A DNA stretch of 64,000 nt from Rostrohypoxylon terebratum (GCA_022497145.1 MU385901.1:124001-188000); one strand, 5' to 3'; numbered from the stretch's first letter, positions 23,401-37,101 are shown. Notes: generated by a model not told the origin, from the sequence alone. Program-made: numbers and translations.

Positions 23401-25200
23401 ATGCTCCTATGCAACGTCAGGGAGTGTTCCACAACTCTCCTTCCGAAAAAGGAAAGGCACTAGATGTTTCGTCCCGCTTTGAGCACTCCATTTGGTGAGG
23501 GTTTGGTGAGGGTTTGCTAATTCGAGAGTTTCGAGAGTTTCGAGGCAGATTTTAAACAGTATGCTGGTTAAGTGTGGTTTGAAATGCCCATTTCGAGTTC
23601 CTATTGACGGTGGCACACGACTACTAATGTAAGGGTCTCTTTCCTGTTAGAATGTCTGGCTCTGGGAATTTCAATTGCTGCATGCTGGGGTTCGGGTGCG
23701 TGTACTATGTATCACGTTTTGTGTGATACGTGATGGAGGGTCTTGACTCTTAGGGATAATCCGTGTTGCTTCTCTAATAGGAGGCCGACATGGCTAAAGC
23801 AGCTATGGAATGATGATAGCGACGCGGATTGGATAGGCGCAGTGTGGGGAGAACTGTTGAAAAAAAAGCCGGATTGCCAAACAGGATCAGAACCGTAGAA
23901 GCCGTCTCCAGTTGTCTTGTTTTTCAAGGTGGAATCCGATACGATCCATTATCCATCAGGATCGATAGCATTGGACAGTGCTGAATAGAGCGAGTAGAGA
24001 TGTCGTCATTCTCGTGTACTTCGTCTAGTACCTCGTCCAGTACCTCGTCAGGCTCGTCTACTTGGTCATTGCCGGGGGGTACCACCGCCGCACCGCGCCT
24101 TTTCCGACAGAGCTTGGACATCTTGGACATCTTGGGCATCTTAGACAGGCTTTGCACAGGACACATGTTACTTTCTTTCTTCTAAATTGCCAAATCGGTA
24201 TTGCTGCTTAAACGGAGAATTGGATTTGGCCTGGCTGCCTGGCTGTTTGGTGGTAAATTTCTCCCACAGCTTGCCCACAGCTTGATTCTCTCCAATCATG
24301 CGTTGGATACCCCTGTTTCGAGAAAACCGAAGAGAGGGAAAGGTGGAAGCGCCTGATGAAGCAACTCAATTAATCCTAGCGTGGATTAATCAAGGATAAT
24401 ATATCTGAATATACCGTATATTGCGTATATTGCGGAAGAAGAAAAAAATAAAATTCAAGGTCGGTTCTTGATGATATTTATAAGTTCAATTCATTTGTCA
24501 ATGTCTTTTTCATTGGTATCACACGATATGATTAAATCCATAGGTACCTACCGTCTACCGTGTATTATGCATTTGTCCAAGAACAAACGCAGTGAAGAGA
24601 TAGAGAGGGAGAGAGTGTGTGTGAGTGACGAAAAAGGCAACATGTAAATGTAGGTATTGCTGACGAAAAGACCAAAAAAGGTGAGGAGGGAAGAAAATGA
24701 AAGAGAGAGTTCTCTAGGCAGTCTCTACCTAGTAGGCTCTAGCTGATCAGGGCGATCTCATTGTTTCAGAGCCCACATGCACCTTCGAAATGTTGGTGCT
24801 CGACTTGGACATGGGAGGTACCGGTTATGTCATTCTCTAGCCCTGGAGGATGGATCTGCTAGGGATCTTTGCTGTAGAATGCTAAGCGGGGTACAAGAAG
24901 AGTACCATAAGATACTTATGTAATACAGGAATTGGCACAGTTCACCAGTGCTGTTGAATACGGGCACTCGTAGCCAAAACTAACCTAACGGGTCTAGTAG
25001 TAAACTGGTTACTGTATTGTACCTGTCAGTGTCAGCCTGTGGAGGACCGAGGTGAGGAAAGAGGTCACGGCCCCCACTAAAAAACCCATACACTATGATA
25101 GCGTTGAGCATAGCAGCATAGTACCTTCCCTGCTGCACTTCAACTTTTTTTTTTCGCACCTGGCCACCCAAGCACCACCCAGCACAGCCAGACATGACCT
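20482..25200. other. Gene-poor intergenic region
   Basis: About 4.7 kb with no gene I can defend. The left end holds the vps18 3' UTR. It contains a CCTAGGT palindrome cluster (22066-22105), a GT/GA-rich stretch (23100-23160), short direct repeats (GGTGAGGGTTT twice near 23496, GAGAGTTTC near 23523), 9- and 12-nt tandem repeats (24001-24150, see findings), and a GA/GTGTGT-rich tract (24597-24630). An open frame at 20978-21277 has no ATG and no recognisable motif. Confidence 0.45.
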
Positions 25201-26157
25201 GGTCGACGGTCGACCCAGTTGGTAGCGGTACCCTGTATCTAACCTAGTACTATACCTAGTACTTCTAGTACTAGTACTTTTTTCGTACCCGTCTGTTCTT
25301 CTTCTTTGAACCTCTCCTGAGAATCACTACACACTACACAGTCTTGTCTACCTAGTCCTCCTCTCCAACCTTTCCACCTTCTTCCCTTTTTTTATGCCCT
25401 TCTCCAGGCTCAAGTCCTTTCATATTTCCCCCGCCTCTAGATCATACGTAGATCTTTAATGGAGCCTGTATATTGATCCTGATCTGTTTGGTCAACTCGT
25501 TTTTCGTCCCGACAAGGCCGTTCTTTTTTTTTCTTCCCTCCCACCAATTCTTCTTCAAGGGGGTTTTCGTCTAGGAAGGGAAAAAAAAGGGAAAGGCTAA
25601 TCGAAAAAAAAACCGTCCTTCGTCAGAATCACCATCGCAATCTCAATTCGACACGGACTTCGTCCTCGGATTAATTCGTCTACGACATTCCTTGTATTTT
25701 TCTACATTTTACCCTTTATTTCACTATTCTATCAAATCAACGACGCTTCGACCTCGCAGCTCTCGGTCGCTTGCCTCATTATAATAGCCCACAGTAGCCG
25801 CAACAAAAAAAAAAAAGACAGCAACTTGTGGGATTACTACCTTCGACGCTTCCACACATTCCTTTAGGATACCTTTCTCCTACGGCCCCGTGTGCGACTC
25901 TTTAATCTAACGAGCAACGTCTAGCGATCGCTGGTGTGGCTGGTTAAACCCCGTCGCTTTGGTCGTTTAAATTACTATACGACGAGAAATACAGAAAAAT
26001 CGTCTATCCAACTTGACATTGTGACATCGCGTCACTCCGAATTCTTTCGGCTTCGTTACCTTACTATTACTGTACGAAGTAAAACTGCCCATATATATCA
26101 TCCGTGGAGGACGTTTATAGTTGTTTCTCCTGATGAGGGTCGGATGAATAATCGATA
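25201..26157 (+). promoter_or_regulatory. Promoter and long pyrimidine-rich leader of the PUF gene
   Basis: After a cluster of CTAGTAC repeats (25240-25282), the top strand becomes strongly C/T-rich with several A8-A12 and T8-T9 runs (25380-25830), as in highly regulated fungal leaders. It ends in two very short upstream reading frames described separately. The transcription start was not located. Confidence 0.5.
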
Positions 26158-26158
26158 A
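26133..26158 (+). promoter_or_regulatory. Two overlapping minimal uORFs abutting the PUF start codon
   Basis: uORF1 (26133-26147) is a four-codon frame, M-R-V-G-stop. Its stop overlaps the ATG of uORF2 (ATGA). uORF2 (26144-26158) is M-N-N-R-stop, and its TAA overlaps the main ATG at 26158 (TAATG). The reading frames are seen directly; a role in translational control is inferred. Confidence 0.65.
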
Positions 26159-29100
26159 TGTCAACTGCTAGATCTGAACACCTGACCATCGGCTACCCCC
26201 CAAAGTCAGCCAACGGTCGTTCTACTTCACCAACCGCCAACCTACCTCCGGTCGACTCGCCCGGCGCATCTTCCGTTAGATCTCCCTTCGGCATGTCTGG
26301 TGTCTTGAACCCGCCTGGTAAGATGGCAGGTACCACGCGCTCTGGGGCTGGTTCTCCTTCGCACGAGACTGCTGGCTCAAGTAGGCTCTTCTCCAAGAGG
26401 TAAGTTTCTCAAACGTCTTTTAAGGATCTAGCTTTGCTCAGAATTTCTTCTCAATTGGGACGTATTTGGCTAAATTATTTGCATCTATCTAGGGCGAGAG
26501 AGATCCAAGCTCAAGAAGGTGTCCCTGGATTGTCAGGTAACCCCTGGGGTGGACCGCCAACCAGTGGTAACTCGACACCTTTGCGAGAGAATATTCCCGA
26601 ATCCCCAACAGATGGATTCCCCGACTTTGCCCAATTGCCTACCCCGGATAGCTTGCCCTCCACTCGACGTGCACGAGCCGGCACAGTCCCATCCCGATTC
26701 CCCGCTGGTGGCATAGGAAATGGTCTTCTTAATCTCCCCTCGGTTTCTTCGCAGTCGAGCCGGCCGACCCCGTCCCAGAGCCCGTTCAAGTCGCCGTCTC
26801 CAGGTTTGGATCCGCCAGACTCGGCTCGATCTTCGAATCTTCTGTCAAGGCTCCGAGCTGGCTCTATGCCACAGCGAAGTCCCTTTTCCCACGGACCTGG
26901 GAATAGCTCGCCGTTTGGACCTTCCGTCTTTAGTACGTGGAATCCGAGCGGTCGTGAGAGGGGTAATACGCTTGCGAGCATAGCTAGCATTGGATCAAAT
27001 GGACCAAGCTCGCCGGCCCAATCTGCGTTTTCGAAGGAGGGACCTGGAGACAACGATGTTCATATGAGGACTCTTGACTATCTAGGTCTGGCCGAGACTC
27101 CGCAGCCAGCTCGTGCTCAATTAGCTACCCCTTACTTGCCCGGTCTCGCCGACTTCACTAAACAATCTAACCGGTTCCGCTCTTATTCCGTCAACAATAA
27201 GGACAAGTATGCTGATGAAGAGGATGACTATGACGAGGAGAGTTTAGCTATCGAGAGCCAATATGCTGCACACATCCAGGACCAACTAGCTGCTACTAAT
27301 GCTGCTATTCACAGCCATAACCTAGCTGTTCAAGGACTGCAGGCATTTGCTTCGCAAGCTTCGGTCACACGACCCCGTGCGCGGACAGCTGGTGTTCTGG
27401 AACTACAAGGAGCAGGGTCAAGGTTGATGCGAAATTACTACCCTACTCCCTCTCGTCTTGATAACTCTATCTCGGCTGCCGAAATTAGATTGCCCGAGGA
27501 AAAGGAATATGACGATCTCCCCGCAGCCGTAGCTGGCATGAATCTAGGCAGGTCAAATAGCCGGAACAACGGTCTGTTGACTGCGGAAGAGGCCGGCCTT
27601 GAGGGCCCTACGAGTGCTCTGTGGCTGGGTAGCATCCCGACATCAACCACTACATCAACCCTGACTGAAATGTTCAAGTCATATGGCCCAATCCTATCCG
27701 CAAGAGTGTTGACACACAAGAATTGCGGCTTCGTAAACTTCGAAAGGGTGGATAGTGCTATTTCGGCCAAGGCGAGCATGAATGGCAAAGAGATTTTCCC
27801 CGGAGCCGGTCCCATTCGAATCAATTTCGCCAAACCACCTTCTGCCTCTAACACACCTGGTCATGACGGGGTGTTCCCGAGTCCTAGCCCTGACCCGTTC
27901 GCAAAGAGTCAGGATGGGACTACCCCTGGCACGGCTGGTCCCGCGGGAGATAATGCGGCATCTGCAAACACGACCAATGCGGCACCGGTCATTCCGCCCC
28001 TACGTGATATGACTGGAGATATCCTTCAAATTGTTAAGTCTTTTGGTGCAACTGACGATGAGACCTACCATATATCCCACAATCTCCAACAGGCTATCCA
28101 GTACAGCGCTTTCGTCGATGAGATTCCACCCATCCGAGAACCCACGCATACTAGGGTCCATGATGCGCCCAAGTTGAGAGATATCCGCAAGCGCATCGAC
28201 AACCAAAGTCTGTCTCAGGGCGAGATTGAGCATATTGCGACTGAGATGCTTTCTGAGATTGCAGAGCTTTCTTCTGACTACCTGGGCAACACCGTTGTTC
28301 AAAAGTTGTTCGAACATTGCTCAGACAATGTCCGAGATCTCATGTTGGCCAAAATTGCTCCTCACATGGCTGAAATCGGTGTGCACAAGAATGGAACATG
28401 GGCTGCTCAAAAGATCATTGATGTTTGTAAAACACCCCACCAGAAGAGCCTTATTGTCCAGCACCTGAGAGCGTACACTATCCCGTTGTTCCTGGACCAA
28501 TATGGAAACTATGTTCTGCAATGCTGCCTCAAATTTGAGTCTCCTTTCAATGACTTCATCTTTGAAACGATGCTCAGCAAGATGTGGGAAATCAGCCAAG
28601 GTCGGTACGGTGCCCGAGCTATGCGCGCTTGTCTCGAAAGCCATCACGCAACCAAAGACCAGCAAAGAATGCTCGCCGCTGCCATCGCGCTTCATAGTGT
28701 CCAGTTGGCTACTAATGCCAATGGCGCCCTATTGTTGACCTGGTTTTTGGACACGTGCACCTTCCCTCAGCGACGTAGCGTTCTCGCTCCTCAGCTCGTC
28801 CCATATCTCGTCCACCTCTGCACGCATAAGGTTGCTTACCTCACCGTCTTGAAGGTTATTAACCAGAAGGCCGAGTCGGAGGCAAGGGACACGATTCTTA
28901 AGGCTCTCTTCTTTACCCCTAAGGACCAGATCTTAGAAGCTATCTTGAGCGACCACTCTTGTGGTGCTACGCTGATCTTCAAAGTTCTCACAACCCCATT
29001 CTTTGATGAGAACATCAGGGGTCAAGTGGTAGAGAATGTAAAGAGTGTCCTAGTACGCATCAAGGCGCAACCAAATCAAGGCTACAAGCGTCTCATGGAT

Positions 29101-29751
29101 GAGGTTGGTCTATCTACTCGAACTGGTGGCGGAGCCGGTGGATCCCGCGATCACTCTGTGGGCAATAACGCATCGAACGAACGACAACGACCCTCGTCTC
29201 GCCAAGCTCAATCGAACGCCAACGCCGTGCAGCAGAACTCTCAGTACAACAACCAATACTTGAACCCGCTGAATCCTGCTAGTGCAGCCTCGAGTTTTGA
29301 TATGGGTGGCTTTCCTGCTCCTAGAAGCGAGAGCGTGGAACCTGGCATGTCTGCCTTCCCCTCGTACGGGCCCCAGGGCGCGATGTACAATGCTACCAGC
29401 GGATCGATACCACCAGTTAGCATCCAGCAGATGCAATACCAGCAGAACATGCTCCCACGTGGGACTCCGCCGATGAACAACTATTTCCCACCAATGCAAG
29501 CGGGCTTCGGAGGCTACAACAGTGGAGGCCCTTCAATGGACCAATATCGTGGCCAGAACGCGGCAAATGGTAGCCCCATTCAACCGCCTGGGGCTCCTAC
29601 CGGCTATGCACCTCCTGGTTTTAACATGGGGGTGAACATGGGAGGGTACGGTTATGGCAATGCCATGCCTTACATGCAGGAGCAACCAGTCAACGCCAGG
29701 CGCGGACGCGTAGGTCAACCCCCTCAAAGGAAGAGGTCGCCTCGACCATGA
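26158..29751 (+). CDS. Pumilio-family RNA-binding protein with RRM (Jsn1/Puf2 type)
   Basis: This is a cytoplasmic RNA-binding protein that combines one RRM with a Pumilio homology domain, the layout of yeast Jsn1/Puf1 and Puf2, which act on mRNAs for membrane-associated and mitochondrial proteins. Exons 26158-26399 and 26493-29751 give about 1166 residues. The Ser/Pro/Gly-rich N-terminal 440 residues are disordered. The RRM (about 453-530) shows ALWLGSIPTSTTTSTLTEMF and NCGFVNFERVDSA. PUF repeats (about 670-950) show YLGNTVVQKLFEHCS, GTWAAQKIIDVCK, YGNYVLQCCLKF, RYGARAMRACLESH, ANGALLLTWFLD and HSCGATLIFKVL. The C-terminus is rich in Asn, Gln, Met, Pro and Gly and ends with a basic, Arg-rich stretch. 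The ATG at 26158 overlaps the stop of a uORF. Family identity is firm, but which PUF paralogue is not certain. Confidence 0.94.
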
Positions 29752-32700
29752 ATTCCGATGATGCTGACCAGTGACTTCAGAGATGATCTGATGAATCATC
29801 TTGACTGTTTCGCATGAGATCGGATGCATATCTACGTCTTCGTGCATTTACTTTCCCGGGTTGCATGGCTGTACCGATATGGGAGTTGGTTGGCTTATCA
29901 TCTTTGATTTATTTTTCCAAGTTTGTGTGGCAAAAACAGTTGTGGTCGATCCGCTGAGACACAGCCTAGTACGCTGCGGAGGGCTGGAAACCACCCTGGC
30001 AGTACTTGGATCTCCGTACAGTTACTCTCTTTATACTGTACCCCCCTTACACGATTCTTAGACGTGGCCTATCTCCAATCGCGATTCCGCAGTGGCAGAT
30101 GATGAATGTGAGATCGGCCGGCTTTACCTCACGGGAACATTTTATTTTCACTTGGAGGGAGCATCCGTGGCTGAGGGACCATCCTACCACGTTTGTTATA
30201 TGTACAAAGTTAGGGCTCCACGTGGACGAACTGAGGTTTACCCGAATTCTTCGAGCTTCGACGCAATTTCCAGAAGATAGAGAAAAGCAAAGTATGATTA
30301 ACGAAGCAGGCGTGGGATAGGACAAATGGTGTCTGGAGAACTCGAACTTTCTATTGCAATCGAAGACTTGCTTGTATTGGTTTTTTTTTCCTAAGCTCGT
30401 GCTCTCGTTACGACCCCATCGCAAGCAAGGGAGAGGATCCGCACGCCTACGAATTTCAGAGAGTCGAAGTGACTACATCATTAGTGAAATAAATGGATAG
30501 GAAAATAAATGCTTAAGAGACGAATGAGTTTACTACCTACCTACCTGTTCGGCTACTTGTTTCCATCTCGTGTGCTTGCTCTTTTCCCCCTTCTTGTTTG
30601 TGACACTCGAGATTTTAGTGGCGGTGAGAGAGGAAAGCGGGAGAGCGGGAAAGCAGGAAAGCCTTTGTTCTTCTCCTCCAGCCTCGTAGTCGCAACTTGT
30701 CACCGCTTTCTGCAACGTGACTCGAAGTAAACCGAAGATCCTGGTAGTATTAAGCAATATATATGCGGTTCGGTGTGGTTCTACAAACACCGACGATACG
30801 GTAGGATGAGCCTCGTCACATCGGTAAATCCCTCGTCCTCCTTTCCTTTCCTTTCCTTTCTTTTTCTTTCTTTCTTTTGCTATCATTCTATCCTTGAGTG
30901 AAGGCCATGCGATCCCATAGCAAGCTGTACTTATATAGGATATATCATTGGAAGTATTCCGTGAAAGGCAAGCCTGGGTCGGCGGGGTTTCTCTGTGTCT
31001 GGTTCTGTCAGTAAAATAGTGACCTCGCTTCCTTCGGGATCGCTCGAGAAGAGAGAGAGAGTGTGTGTGAAGTAGAGAGAGTGTCGGACTGGAAGCACAT
31101 CCAGTCTTAAATGATTGTCCCTGTTCTTAAACTCGAGATCCCGACCTGAATAGCATTATTTTTCGAGATCCTTCCAGGACCCAGGTTGCATCCGTGTACG
31201 ACCCCTGAACAACCCGCGGCGTTCACGGCCTTCCTAGCTGCTTATACCACACGGTAATGGCACTCGCTCAAGTATAGGTAGGACAAACATCCAACCTGAC
31301 TAAAATCCCGCTACCTAAACAGTAGTAGGTAGGTAATCAGCCACCCGACCAGAACAAGACAATCGACCGTGGCGGCCATACGCACCCGATTCTTCATCGA
31401 GATCTACACCGACCCCTAGGTTAAGTCCCAGCCCCCCTCCCCTCCCCCCGATATATAAAAGCCAAGCCAAGCCTTCTCATCCATGCGACACCAATTCCGC
31501 GATTACCTAGGCATATATATTTCTACCTACCTATCTACCTACCAGTCTACCTACATGAAAAAAAAGATTACACTAGGTACATGGCATACAAAGGAACACG
31601 GGGAAGATACAAAGACCAGTGACCACTTAGTAACAGAGCTGGTAAGTACCTCTCTACTCGAAATCGAGAAAACCGACGGATCGTCCCCCTTACCCGAAAC
31701 AAGAATGCGCTCGCTAGACGCGGTACCCACTACACGGCAGCCACGTCAGCTGGGCGGCGTATAGGAATCGAGCAAGATGGTTAAGTGTAGGTAGTAGTAG
31801 GTAGTAGGTAGCGCACGTAGTACATAGCTGGCGTTCCTGGGCGCCCCCGGAGCGCACACCGGAGTGGGGGAGCAGCGAGCCAACTTTTGGGGGGGGCGTG
31901 GCTGGGTTACTATCTGGTTATACGGCACATCATGGCTTACCCTTTTTCTCCCGTGCTCCTCAGGCTTTCCCTGCTCTTACTATCGCGACTTGGGGCTTAT
32001 ACATGCATAAATTCACAATTCACCGATGAAAAAAGCTTGAGTATATGTTCAATCTCCGGGGGGGAAAATCTGCGTTTCCTACAGCTAGTATACGGAAGGG
32101 TTGGGACTATAGTAGTAGTAGGGTAAAGTAAGCGTAGTTCTAAGCGGTCCAGTATTTTCTCTTTTCCCGATCCCCTCCCGCGAAACGCCGATCCGCCCAA
32201 AATACTGCAAATTCCGCCCGTATAATGCGAGTTCACCAAGTCTCTCAGTCGAATCCTGGTTTTTTTACTGTCTTCCCCCCCCCCTCCTCCTCCTCCTCTT
32301 CTTCTTCTTTCTCCTCTCTCCTCCGCTACTGCTTGCTTGGTTCACGTTGCCTCCTGATGCTCTTGTCGTAATGGAATGGACGGTCCGTGGGAATATGTAA
32401 AAGAGGATACGCGAGTCAATCGATTTAGAAAAAAAAGAGAAACGAAGACGAAGTTGTGGGCCCTGGAAAAAGATGTACGCCATTAACTCCCATCCCCTCT
32501 AGGCTGGAAGTTTTCTGGCAGCACTGAGGGCTTGTCGTGAAAGAAGACCAGATGTATGTATAGCGAGTCCTTGAAAATATGAACATGGAGAACGGAAATT
32601 TGTGTAAAATGTGAATTCTGAGATCTTTGGAGACTGTGACCTGTCTGCTCTAGTGTTACCCCTCCTGATCTCGCCTGGCTGCGTACGCGTATGCCTCTCT

Positions 32701-33180
32701 CTCTGTTGAGAGTATTAATACAGTTGGTCAAGATCTAGGTGTCCTTGCATTTCTGTACTGGGAAAAACGTTGGATAGAAGTGATGCACTGTGACCTGTGA
32801 CCACATCTGCTAGGAGATCGCCCGGGGTTACCAAATTCAATGGCGGGTTGGATATGATGACAACATCGAGTTATCGGCAAAGTGTCTGTTGTAAATTGGT
32901 AAAATGTCCAATATCTATTAAAGGAATTGGTGGTTGTAAAGTCGGGATCGGAAAAAGGCGGTGGCGACTCGTAGTCTTGTCGCATACGGAATGAGAAAAA
33001 TTAGCAGTAGTTAATTCTGTCAATGTGACAATGTAATTTCGGTGGTTTGTAGAATTTGAAACCATGGATCTGCGGTTTACAACGGACTAAGATCCACTAT
33101 AGCCGATTCCAAATCCAGTAGGAGACACTGGCAAGGATAGCGGTATGTGCGCCAGTCTTGTATGGAGGGATGGGTATTTC
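29752..33180. other. 3.4-kb intergenic region with simple repeats
   Basis: The left end is the PUF 3' UTR. It holds (CTTTC)n/CTTT repeats (30840-30880), CTACC repeats (31518-31553), GTAGGTAGTAG repeats (31783-31810), and a C run passing into CTC/CTT triplets (32274-32312). A TATATAAA box lies at 31451-31458, with a low-complexity 93-codon frame after it (31483-31764). No convincing gene was seen. Confidence 0.45.
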
Positions 33181-36100
33181 TTAGTCGATCTGCATTGCAG
33201 ATTCATCTTGGGCGTGCTGATTACCCTCGGTAACGGGGTTACTAGCTATGTCTCTGGCAGTAGCGCAATGCCTGCCATCTTTGGGAATGGCCGAATCGTG
33301 GCACTTAGAATTATCGGAGGGTGAAGATTCTCTCTTCGCCGCCTTGAGCACCGTGCTTGCCATGGCCTCTGGAGCTGGCTTGCTCCTGCTCTCTAGGAGT
33401 TTCCGGATCCCCTGTTGCAAGGATTCGGCCTGTGCGAGCATTGTTTGAAGTGAGACCGTATCGATCGAAGATAAGTTGCCGGAGGCAATGCGCTTAGCAT
33501 CTCCGCTTGCCATCATAGACACGATATCCGGACTTGCTTGAGACTGTTTGTACTGTTAGCCACAAAATCTTCATGCGGAAATTGCGATTTGACATACAAC
33601 CATGGCTTGATGCAGTAAGCTCATGCCATCACTTCTAGCTAGTTGGGCAAGATTCAATGCGGCCTGCTGCTCTTCCAGAGATCGGATCCTGGGCTGAACA
33701 GCAGGAGCAGCATTAACTGCGCTAATCGGGGCGGAACTGGGGCGACGGGTTCCGTGTACGCTGATATAATATTAGTATCCTGGAAGTTAATTTGTTTGAT
33801 GAGGTTTTCTTACCGAGAAATAAAATCTCGCTTCACACCCTTCGCGGACAATCGATGTGTACGGCCGAAGCCCTTATACTTTCGCCAAGCCTCTTCATCA
33901 TCCTCGTCATCGTTGACGATTTCGATGTAGCCATCATTGGCCATTCCTCTACTGTAGGCATGATCGATAACCGGTGCATTCTTGATCTTGCGATGACGAT
34001 GTGCAGGACCTAGTCGTTCTGGAAGCTCGGCGAGCATCTCCTCAGCGTGGCAAGGACATCGCCAGGTTCGAATGACGGGCGGAATAGCTAGAGGAGGATC
34101 TAGGCATTCGAGGTGCCAGTTGAGTCCACAAACGGAGCAGGGAATCATAGGACGGTTATCCGAAGTCGCCTTGTGACAGCGGAAACACAAGACTGGGCCG
34201 TCTGCATTTTTGACCTTGAAGAAGTCAAACGCTTCTTCAACACCTTTCTTGGTGGCTCTGGAAACAGTGCATTAGCTAGATAGCAATTAAAAAAGGATCA
34301 TGGCAATCGGTAACGTACTTAGGCTTAGGAGGCGCAGCCTCTTCGTATTCACCCTCCGGTCCGGTCCGTACATCCTCAAAAAGCTCGCGAATATCCTCGG
34401 GAAGACGAAACGCCCGAGTGTTCTTTCTATCAAGGATGGGGAGTAGGAAACGGAACGGTCCCTGGTATTCGCCGTCAAATGGCGGGGAACCTGAGTGCTT
34501 GCACTCGTTGCAATACCACTCGTCCGGCATGTGGCCCTCGTCCATAGGAGGGTCGATGCACAGGAAATGGAAGGAATAATTGCATCCGTCACAGCAAACC
34601 AGTTCACCGTTTCCCCCGCACGTATAGCAGGAGTCGTCATTGTCGTCCTAGTGGATGTCGTCAGCAGGGTCATTGGAGATTATCGCGGGATAGCAGAGGT
34701 AGCAAGGTTTCGGTCCAAGCGGAAACAAGCAGAATCCAACCGCCACTGTCTGAATGCCGCATGCAAAGCATTAGGGCCAAGTAAGCCTCCCTTGGCTCAC
34801 GTCGGGAGAAAATCCACACAATGACACATCGCGATACATGTCGCAGACGAAAAATGCGCATTTCCTTAAAGAAAATGGGAAGAACGGAATAAATCTTTTT
34901 TTTTCTTTGCTTACCTGATGATGAGGGGGTCCGAAGCTCACAGGGCTTGGTCGATCAACGGCGCTACGAGGAATTCCCGCAGATGTGCCCTTCTTTTTCA
35001 TGGGCCTGTCATTAAGAACACGATCTCGTTAGTGAGTATTCCCTTGCAGTAATCGTATACACATGTCGAACTGATAAGAATAAGAATGTCCGTGCTGCGG
35101 TTGGTTTTGGGCCCAACGTGAGATCATGTGGTGCCACATCGCCACTTGGCTGGGCCTTGCTTTGTGACAGCACAGCGTTTCGGTCAAACCGCGCTGCGTG
35201 GAAAAAAATGACCACAGCGCATCACAACAAGCGATAGCTAGATAATAGGTAGATTAAATGAAAATAGAAGAGAAGAGAAACTCACGAGTTTTTTACGCGT
35301 AAACCTGCTCGGGGCTTCTTGCTCGAGCGCAAGTTGGATGCTGGCGTCGCGGCACGCGAGTTACGGGCTGAAGGCATCTCCAGGTCAGCGGCCCTAAATG
35401 ACTGCGTAGTGGGGGAGATGGAATCATCCAGTTCATCGTGATTGCGCTTGGCTGCTCTCGCAGCTCGCGAACTGAGGGCTGGCGTCCGAGATGAGCGATA
35501 TTGCTCTGTCGTAGGAGGTGGGGGAATAGCCAGTTCGAAAGGCAAGCTTTCGTCTAGGAGAGGTTCCCGGATGAAACTCTCCTCGACGATATCCTCGGTA
35601 GCGCTTCTTATCTCGAACTTGTTGTTCAGCTTTTTCTGAACAAGCGGCTCCGAAAGGTCGGCGTCGCCGTATTTACTTGTAAATTTAATAGAAGGTGTGT
35701 GTTGACTCTTGGGCGTCTGCTGTTGATGTGAGAGGCCGTTGAGGACAACAGTAGTTGACATACTAGAGTCACGGGATGAGTGTTGACGAGTTGGATGTGA
35801 GGGTGTGCGATTGGGAGATGCAGCATGCTTCTTTTTCGAAGCGGGTTTCGTCTGCTGAATGCTGATTGGTTGATCCGAGTCTACCGGGATTTGCGCGTCG
35901 CTCGCTTCGGGTGCGGCAGGTAGGGGGCGCACGCCGTTCAGGTCGTCATCCACCTGATCCATGAAATCCTCGTAATCATCGGGCACATCATCGGGGACGG
36001 AAGATAGAGATGATGAGCTGCTCACTGAACCTGATCGCATCTTTCTTCCCTTAGATGGCGACTTATGTTGTGTCTTTTGAGGGGATTTGGTGTTTGTAAG

Positions 36101-37061
36101 ACCCTTAAGGTCACCGACTCCGTTTGCCTTGGGAGGACTCGCTGCATCAACAATAACGCTCTGAGAATCCTGAGCATCCTGAGCGCCTTGGGTATCTTGG
36201 GTATCTTGGGTATCTTGGGCACCTTGAGCAGCCTTAACAGGGATATCTTTTACACCTTCATCGAGCTTGAGCCTCTTGTTGGCAGGTCCCTCGGACGTGT
36301 CATCGGGAAAATGGTTGATGTCCATTGTAACCAGTTCACTGTAAGGCGCTGGCTTTGGTTTGTGAGGTGTGAATCGACTGCCAGTAGAAGGCGGAACAAA
36401 ATAGTAACATCCTTTGTTGTCTTTTTTACCGTCCTTTTTTTTGTCAGATACCAGCCTGTTGAACTCCTTGATTGTCTCGATATCTGCGCGCTGGTGAAAT
36501 ATATCCTCAATCATCGAAACAAAATGAGGATCAGATGAGTTTTCATCATAAAGAAGGCGGAGAGCCCATGCAGTAGGATAGCGATAGTGACGGAGTGCTT
36601 CATCCACTGCAGCCTCGACTACCTTGTCCGCCAACTCTTTATCCGGCACGCGATCAAGTGTAGCAGCAGGGGCGCGGAATCCTGGCGCCGGTTGGGGGGG
36701 TGGTGCTGGTTGGGGGGATGGTGCTGGTGCCTGTGTGGGGGAAGATTGAGCAGGCGTAGAAATAGCTGGTACAGTAATGACAACGGGTGCGGGACTTGGT
36801 CGAGCACTTCGGCGTCTGGAAGAGTGGCGGCGAGTGTTGCTGGGTGTTGTGTGCTGGGGAAATTGTTGGGAGGTACGTGTCTTTGGCTTCTTTGGTGCGT
36901 AGTCTTCATCCTCGCCATCATCCATTGTTGTAGGTGGTACCACAGGCTGCGATAATGGCGACAATGGCGCCGCACCCACCTCAGCTTCCACCTCATCTAT
37001 CGATTGCTCCCGAACGCGAGAAACACTCTCACGCGGCGTCGGTGTCGGCGCTGTTGTAGTG

Positions 37062-37101
<40 letters not shown>

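Noticed and set aside
24001..24150. Repeat tract considered as a CRISPR-like array
   Set aside because: Units are 9-12 nt, adjacent without spacers, and the genome is eukaryotic.
26511..27053. 180-codon antisense frame in the PUF gene
   Set aside because: It mirrors the Ser/Pro/Gly-rich N-terminus of the sense protein, whose codon bias keeps the opposite strand open.
36250..36996. Additional minus-strand frames overlapping rco1
   Set aside because: They are out-of-frame shadows inside the single long first exon of rco1.
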